NCBI RefSeq assembly: GCF_028640845.1
Contig: NC_080539.1
Span: 109,162,554 to 109,226,553, forward strand
DNA from: Ahaetulla prasina
Taxonomy: Eukaryota; Chordata; Lepidosauria; Squamata; Colubridae
Reading direction: 5' to 3'
DNA: 64,000 bases
In this document: in pieces, positions 57,376 through 64,000 of the stretch
How the letters are laid out: each line of letters starts with the position of its first letter
Position numbering within the stretch: position 1 is the stretch's first letter
Notes under the pieces: generated by a model
What the model was told of the DNA's origin: nothing
Seen by the model: the letters and a program-made list of their open reading frames with translations, nothing else
Database searches by the model: none
Program-made: the position numbers and the translations under genes

Positions 57376-58495
57376 TATGAAACTGCCGAGATCAAAATTT
57401 AATTGGATTTAATAAAATCCAAGACAGAGAACAAGAAAACGGCACAGCCCTCCTCCCATATATAAAAGGCACCACAGACAGAATCAGCAAGATCCTCCAC
57501 AAACATAACCTCAAGACAACATTCTGCACAAACCAAAAAATATCCACCATCCTAAGAAACCCCAGAGACAAAATTGAGTTAGAAAATCAAGGAGTATATG
57601 AAATCCCATGCACCGCCTGCCCCACCACATACATCGGACAAACCAACAGAAGAATAAGTGCATGCATTGAAGAACACAAGAACTCAGTCAAAAAAGAGGA
57701 ACCAACTTCTTCCCTGGTCCAACATCTTAAAGCCACAGGACACGATATTGACTTTAAAAAGACCAGAACTATCGCCAAAACTGAACACTTTAACAACAGA
57801 ATAATCAGAGAAGCCATCGAGATAGAAAAACGCCCACACAGCATGAATAAATGAGATGATACCTCCCGCCTACCAGCTATTTGGAAACCTGCCCTTATTG
57901 ACAAACGAGTCCCTAACACGAGGAATGACACCAGACCCACACTCACGAGGTCCACACAGGATGTCACCACCACACATCCACCCAGAAAGCAGACCCAAAC
58001 CCACACTGATCAGGAAGCACGACCAAGGACCAGAAGCCAGACCGCAGCTGCAACATTAGCCATTTCAAACCCCTCCAATCCATACATACAGCAGACAGAC
58101 ACCCACTATGAAGATGTAGCACGACCACAAACACGAAGCCAAAAACAGCAATGCAGCTCACCAGCTCAAATCCCCCTGCAACTCAGACTAATTTGAGCAC
58201 AACCAAACCCCCACCCAAACAGGACACACCCCCATCCAATCAGAGCACAAAAAAACCTCCATCCAATCAGAGCACAGCCAAGCCCCCACCCAATCAGTTC
58301 AAACCCCCACTAGCAGTTAAAAAGGAAGAAACAGCTGCAATCACACATTGCTCCCAGAAGCACGAAGCTGAAGCCTGAAGATGATGAATGAGACTTCGTC
58401 GAAACGTCGCCAAGACACTTCTAATTTTACACGGGAGAAAACCCGAACAACCAAAGACCTACATACAAGCACTCGTGAAAACCTCAGAAAACATA
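57342..58495 (+). mobile_element. inverted, internally deleted Penelope copy
   Basis: Plus-strand Penelope sequence fused to the 5' end of the minus-strand element. It begins with ORF sequence matching the complement of about 56978-57035, then skips the RT and resumes at IQDREQENGTALLPYIKGT, the GIY-YIG region (GVYEIPCTACPTTYIGQTNR at about 57591-57650), the tail and the 3' pLTR (58290-58495). One stop occurs at about 57852. The turn-around point is a perfect 17-bp hairpin (57339-57375). Confidence 0.88.
58375..58408 (+). ncRNA. hammerhead-ribozyme-like motif
   Basis: CTGAAGA, T, helix GATGAA/TTCGTC with loop TGAGAC, GAAA, ACGT, GTC. Same form as 54295-54328. Confidence 0.55.
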
Positions 58496-60302
58496 TATAT
58501 ATATATATAAACTCATGGAGGAAAGCAGAATATAAAACTCTGAAAGAAATACATTTTAAACAGTTTAAATTTGTAAAAGCATTTTAGTTTTTAATCTTTC
58601 AAATCTGCATCATGAGCAGCAGCAGAAAATGGCCCTTATTCTCAACTAACATAAAGGGCCATTCAAAGAGAACCTCGGTGGAAGACGATGAAATCCAAGA
58701 GCTCAAATTCAGCCAATGTGTTCAATTTATTTATCCTGAGGTTTGTTTTTATTTTATTTTTTTAAACTATGCAGTGCCTTACCACTGAGTGTAAGGCGTG
58801 TAACCAATACAGGGCTTCAAGCCATAATATATAAAGTTGCTGAGCTCGAGTTCTTGTATTTAGGTCAATTAACAGCTCAACCTTGTGAGGCTCTTCTCAG
58901 AAGTGAACTCCATATGGCTAATGGGTAATGGTTTGGCTGCCTACGGAGCCAACGAAGCTGTCCCAAAGATTTATTTAAATCAGATATTTCATACAACTCT
59001 GGCATATATTAAAATGTTTTCTTAGTCCATTTATTTGACTTCCTTAGGGCATTTCCAGCTTATGAATATTAAAAAACAAAGCTCAGAGTAAGAAATTGAG
59101 GGGCGGGGGAACGGTTTTTAATATGGTTGCATTTTTATTTATTTCTTTTATTTTTGCATTGAGTCCTTAGTTGACCAGCCAAAATATCTTACATTGGACT
59201 TGAGTTTAAGAAATATTGCTACTCCTGTCTTTGAGCCAGGTTGCACTGATAAGATCTTTGAGGAGAAGAAACAGCTAGATCTCTCTGCCTTGGCCAATTT
59301 GTTCACATAAATTGTTTACTTACACATGTTTAAACAACTACTGACAAGGCTCTCTTTGGAAAAAATCTTTTCTAAGCCTGTCTTCACATGGAAACGGGTT
59401 TCAACTGATGCGCACAGGATCCTTTGTGCTTTCTCACTTCTGTTCCTGCCTTGATTGATTGTCACCCAGCAAGACGAGGAAAAACTTTGGGTTTAAAAAA
59501 AAATACAACAATTAAAGCTTGTGGTTACTCTGCTTTTTTGTTGTTTATCTGTAGGTTTATAAACATAGAGGGGAAAAATATATTGGCCTTGTGTTTTAAA
59601 CCAAATATTTCCAGGCCACCCAATCTGACCACTTAAAGACCTTTTCAGTTTATTCTCACTTAGGGATCAGAACTTAGTTGCAGTAGCGCTCCACTCAACT
59701 GGTATAATAGAAGGGCTGAGAGAGGAGATCTGGTTCATAGAAATGTTAGGTAAGTCAATAAAAATATTCAAAGACTGCAAAATTTCCCTGCAAGTTTGTT
59801 TATCTTGTGTATTTTAAAAATAAATCTCCGTTATATAAACCTGAAAGAATCTAGCATGCCAAATCCAATCTGGTCTAGGATACTTCCAATTCTTGTCTTT
59901 CACAAGCCCAAGGACCGTATTATTGGAGGAATGAAAAATGGTTGTGTTTGCATGACTCTGAATTCTACTGGCTAATTGTATTTCAGCCAAGCATATTGGG
60001 CAAATCCTGTCTATGTGATAAGTATGCAGTTCAATGGATCATGCACACCCAGAAAAGTAATTTAACAGAGTAAACTATGCTTGAAATAAGTACAAGGCGG
60101 TATATCACATGGCTGCAAATAAATCTTTCCCAATAACACTCTAAAATATAGGCACTCAAATGGCTGACTGGTATATTGGCTTTATATGTACAGACTTTAT
60201 TAAGGACATCCCACTTAATTTGCAAAAAGCGAATTACAGAATTTGTTGTGGGACTTCCTAAACATATACATATATCCATGAATATATAAAACTATAGAAC
60301 CA
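58496..60302. other. anonymous AT-rich DNA
   Basis: About 1.8 kb. Starts with a short AT run beside the Penelope end. No gene or repeat recognised. Confidence 0.5.
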
Positions 60303-60520
60303 CTTTGCTTTAGGAGTTAAGGCACTAGGCTAGAAAACAATGAGTTCTACTCTCACCTTAGGCACAAAGCCAGCTGGGTGACCTTTAGCCAGTCATTGTC
60401 TCATAGCCCTGGAAAGCAAGCAGTGGTAAACCATTTCTAAAATCTTGCCGAAAAAACTGCAGGGACTTGTCCAGGCAGTTATTAGGAGTCAAAGCGGAAT
60501 TGAAGGCACAAAATAAATAT
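60303..60520 (+). mobile_element. tRNA-derived squamate SINE
   Basis: TTTAGGAGTTAAGGCACTAG (A-box region), CTAGAAAACAATGAG, CACAAAGCCAGCTGGGTGAC, then AAACTGCAGGGACTTGTCCA and AATTGAAGGCACAAAATAAA. It has the same head as the copies at 12690 and 20640 but a longer 3' part. Confidence 0.75.
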
Positions 60521-60959
60521 AATTTATAAATATGAAATAAATAACTAAATTAAATATTGTAGCAAAATATTAGTGCTATTGTGAGAATAAAACTAAATTT
60601 ATGATATTATTTAAAACTAGAACTCTACAACTAATAAATAATTAAAATCTAAAAAGCATGATATTGGTAGCATTAAAATTCTAAATATCTAAACTGCTGC
60701 ATTTAATTTAGGAGGAAGTATTAATGCCCTTGGAAGTTTGGAGTATATTTTTGTACACATAGCAATAAAATTCTTGACTATTTATCAGCCAAAAATTTTA
60801 TTTCAGTCAACAAGCAAGAAGTATTGATATCAATTCCACCTAGTTTTAGAAGCAGTTGAGCAAAATGTAGTGATATACAGAGAGATGGACTCTAATTGGT
60901 CAAATAAAAGAATCTGCATATAAAAGAGATTGATATGTTCTTGGTTCAAATGCTGTGAT

Positions 60960-61290
60960 ATGCTACAAAGATCAGAATTGTGCAAACCATGATATTCCCT
61001 GTGACAGTCTATGGAAGCAAAAGTTGGACTTTGAAGACACAGAATGTGAAGAATATTGTTGTTTTTGAGCATCGGTGCTGGAAAAGACTCCCAAAAATAC
61101 AACGGACAGCCATGAAAACAAACAAATGTATCATTGAACAATCAAACCAGAATTCTCACTTCAGGCATAAACAACAAGGTCATATTATCCTACTTCAGAC
61201 ATATTATGTGAAGACCTAAACTCTTAAGTTTTTGTGAGAAGGCTCTAATGCTGGGAAAGGTGGAAGTAAAGAGAAGAAGATCATCAACAA
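60960..61290 (+). mobile_element. Bov-B (RTE) LINE fragment
   Basis: The plus-strand frame 60980-61219 reads MIFPVTVYGSKSWTLKTQNV, FEHRCWKRLPKIQRTAMKTN and CIIEQSNQNS. This is the end of the Bov-B/RTE RT (family pattern YGSESWT...FE.WCWRRLL.I.WT...N). The following LMLGKVEVKRRR-like stretch is out of frame. Old and decayed. Bov-B supplies the machinery for Sauria SINEs. Confidence 0.78.
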
Positions 61291-62339
61291 CCATCAACAA
61301 CAAAACAACCACAATCAGTCCCAGTTATAGTGGGAATGAGTGCACTATTGGAAGGTCTGAAGAACAAAGTTAGGGACTGATTGTCATGGACAAAATCAAT
61401 TATGCATGCAGTTGTTAGAAGTTGATAACAAGTTGATGACACATAATCATTTGGTGCCAAAAAAAAGTTCAATAAAGTATATTTTTTAAAAAAAATCATT
61501 TGGTGCCATGGATATTTTATCATATGAGGATTTATAGAACAGGGGTTATATAGCCTCTATAAAATCCACAATATAATATGGGTAATGGATTCTACAGCTA
61601 CTATGCCACATGGGCAAGAAGAGATAGCATAACCTATTTTCGTGTACTTGTCTTCTAAAATAGTTAATGGAAAGACATTGAACAGAACAAATGTTAGAGT
61701 ATTTCTCAGTTTGGAAACTCAGTGAAATATCTTGCAGGTCTAATCAGAGGAAACAACTACACAAAAATGTGTCTCTGGGCAGGTGAGCTTGATCTACTTG
61801 TCTCTCCATGTCCAAAATAGGTGCTGTCAATACCCTCTTTGCCCATGACAGGGTTTCATGAGACAATCTATAAAATGCAGGTTTTCCAGTAGATATTTCT
61901 TCTATCTAGGATTCAAATTATGCACTAATAGCAAAGGGTTTAAAAATCTTAACTTTAACTTATAAACAAAGAAATTAGTCAAATCTTGTAGTCATCTTCA
62001 TTCCTCCAGCTTTACAACAAAGCGCATATGAAGGATTGCATGAGACTAGGAAGATGATTCTTAAAAATTTTGACAGCACAATTTCTACTTTTGAATCAGC
62101 AACTACATATTGTGCTTTGACAAAAATATCTTTAAATACCGGAGATAAATGAGGCTTTCATTGATTGATCAAAAAAAATAATAATCCAGGAATCTTTTAA
62201 CATCTTGTCCAATTAACACATTTTATTAAAAGGCATAGATTCTCAAAAGCTATTCTTTTAATGAAATTTGTTAGTTGGAAAAGATATTTCAATTAACATA
62301 GGTCTATAGCGGTACCAATTTCCAAACCTAATGGGGAGT
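61291..62339. other. anonymous AT-rich DNA
   Basis: No gene or repeat recognised. Confidence 0.5.
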
Positions 62340-62347
62340 GTGAGGTG

Positions 62348-62484
62348 CGGTGGTGGGATTCAGCCAGTTCGCACCACTTCGGGAGAACCGGTTGTTAACT
62401 TTCTGAGCAGTTTGGTGAACTGGTTGTTGGAAGAAATCATTAGGGCAGAGAACCGGTTGTTAAATTATTTGAATCCCACCACTG
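62348..62484 (+). mobile_element. 137-bp hAT MITE (TGGTGGGATTC family)
   Basis: Starts CGGTGGTGGGATTC and ends TTTGAATCCCACCACTG. The flanking octamer GTGAGGTG is perfect (62340-62347 and 62485-62492). The whole element equals the two ends of the 2-kb element at 26159 joined at GAAGAAATC/ATTAGGGCAG. Confidence 0.9.
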
Positions 62485-62492
62485 GTGAGGTG

Positions 62493-62946
62493 TATATTGA
62501 ATACATAATCCAGATGAGCACTTCGTTCAGCAGAGATCTAAAAGACCATTCCCTAGATATTTAAAAGTCTTAACCCGCAAGTATATGGGCATTTAGTTGC
62601 CATCTGAGAATTCTAAGATGTTTAGCAAATACAGATACCTTTGTCTTTGCATAGTGAATTGCTTCCTCCTTACTGTGTACAACAACTTTTAACCTAATAG
62701 CCCACTAGAAACCTGAAACGGAAGAACTACATCATCAACATATAAAAACAAATGAGCTAATGGGAAAATCATCATGTACAGGCAACCAGAAAGTTCAATA
62801 ATGATGGTGCCAAGATACAATCTTATCTGACTCATCAGGGTGATTGCTTTAGTTAGGTAGCCTTGTGGAATAGGAATCTTTAAGGTTTATGAACCTTACG
62901 GTAAATAGGAACAATAATAGACATCGGTTTCTTGTGGAATTAATGT
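62493..62946. other. anonymous DNA
   Basis: No gene or repeat recognised. Confidence 0.45.
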
Positions 62947-62954
62947 GTTTATCC

Positions 62955-63790
62955 CAGGGGTGAAATGCTCTCGGTTCGCACCGGCTCTCCCGATTAGGTA
63001 GCAATGGCAGCTGCTGGTTCAGAGGACTGGTAGCAAAAATCCCTGGCCCCGCCCCTCTGCCTCTGCTGAGCCGCACCATCAGCAGAGGGTTTTTTTTTTA
63101 ACTTTTAAAAGTTTTTCTTCAGCTGAAACATGCCTTGAAAAGTAAAAAAAAAAAACCCTCTGATGATCGCGGGGCTGAGCAGAGATCATCAGAACACTTT
63201 AAAAGTTTTTTTTAAAAAAAACCCTCTTCAGCCGAAGGGGGGGGGGAAACGGAGGTTTTAAATCCCAGAGGAGTTTCCTGATCCTCACAGGCTTTTAAAC
63301 TCACTTTTTAACAGCCCCCACTTACAAGAGCCCCCACCCAAGCCCAGCCAATTTCCCCTCCTCACTTACCTATAATTACTGCTCTTTCGGGCTGGTAACG
63401 GCATGTTTTCTTCAGCTACGAAGAAAAAAAAAAGCTTGCTTTGACTTCCTGCTTTGCTGGCTGAGGAACTCTGGGATTTGAAGTCCACAATAAAATAAAA
63501 TAAAATAATAAAATATTTGTGCAGCTTTCTGAGATTTGGTGTGTTTCTGTAGTGTTTCACTCTAACTACACAAACACACAAAATCTCAGAAAGCTGTATA
63601 TGGCATTTTGTGAGTGTCTGTGTGTGTGTGTGTGTGAGAGTTGTGTGTGTGTAAAGTGTGAAGTTGGTTTTTGAGCTTTTTGTGGCTGTGTGAAGTGTGA
63701 AGTGTGAAGTGTCATCTGACCACCAAGTCACGCCCACCAATTAAGCCACACCCACAGAACCAGTAGGGAAAATTTTTAGATTTCACCCCG
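62955..63790 (+). mobile_element. 836-bp hAT-like MITE (GGGGTGAAAT family)
   Basis: Starts CAGGGGTGAAATGC and ends TAGATTTCACCCCG. The flanking octamer GTTTATCC is perfect (62947-62954 and 63791-63798). The interior is non-coding, with A/T homopolymers, a GAAGTGT-type short repeat (about 63693-63712), a TG run (63618-63636) and a 31-bp inverted repeat. No transposase. Confidence 0.88.
63522..63596. repeat. 31-bp inverted repeat inside MITE
   Basis: Arms 63522-63552 (CAGCTTTCTGAGATTTGGTG start) and 63566-63596 are inverted with about three mismatches around a 13-bp spacer. It could be the termini of a tiny nested element. Confidence 0.75.
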
Positions 63791-64000
63791 GTTTATCCCA
63801 CAGCATAGCTCTAGATATTGAGTTGAGGGTGAACCTAAAATTAATAAAAACTGCACATAGGGCAGATCTGGCTTTACCCATGTAGGTTCTGCTAGATGCT
63901 TTCCAATAAAAGCATGATCAAAGAAAAAGCACTCAGCTCTAAAGCTGGCGAATCCAATAGTTTTGTATTTAAACTATTTGTTTGGCATATAGTTTGCCAG

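Overview
The window looks like nuclear DNA of a squamate reptile, most likely a snake. It is AT-rich, intron- and repeat-dominated, and has no prokaryotic operon structure. The repeats point to squamates: Sauria-type SINEs with a Bov-B style tail, a Bov-B (RTE) LINE remnant, squamate L2 LINEs and L2-tailed tRNA SINEs, Penelope-like elements, a DIRS element, a (GATA)n tract, and a CR1/L3-type LINE whose 3' end runs into an (ATTCT)n, equivalent to (AATAG)n, microsatellite. That last feature is characteristic of snake CR1/L3 elements.

One host gene can be read with confidence: CENPW (centromere protein W), on the minus strand in three coding exons at 16374-16285, 11932-11819 and 9873-9847. The exons join in phase 0 with GT/AG introns and give a 76-residue protein, which is the size I recall for the chicken protein. 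Upstream of exon 1, within a locally CpG-rich stretch, are a CHR-like TTTGAA, a TGACGTAA site and an inverted CCAAT box, fitting a cell-cycle promoter.

Layout. 1-2585: 3' part of a DIRS retrotransposon (RT/RNase H, tyrosine recombinase, split inverted repeats), broken by a stop and a frameshift. 2586-9846: mostly anonymous DNA with one L2-tailed SINE and a long (ATT)n. 9847-16600: CENPW with MITE- and SINE-bearing introns. 17-18 kb: CR1/L3 LINE end. 18.7-28.2 kb: hAT-type non-autonomous elements, a foldback Penelope fragment, an L1 tail and a 2-kb hAT-like element with an 8-bp target duplication. 28.2-32.5 kb: long L2 LINE. 33.9-36.7 kb: other LINE fragments, including an L1 insertion with an 18-bp target duplication. 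38.55-47.42 kb: a compound L2 locus. Here one minus-strand L2 is split by a nested plus-strand L2, and its 3' half plus flank is duplicated in tandem (about 1.8 kb). 49.5-58.5 kb: two more Penelope loci, Sauria SINEs and an L1 tail. 58.5-64 kb: SINE, Bov-B and hAT-type elements.

The transposons depend on one another. Sauria SINEs carry a tail suited to Bov-B machinery, and the 4.9-kb SINE carries an L2-like tail. Short hAT-type MITEs presumably borrow a transposase not present here. The least expected signal is a recurring hammerhead-ribozyme-like motif in the Penelope terminal repeats, with compensatory changes in its helix. It comes with a repeated architecture in which each Penelope copy carries an inverted piece of itself at its 5' side. 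I found no tRNA or rRNA genes and no CRISPR arrays.
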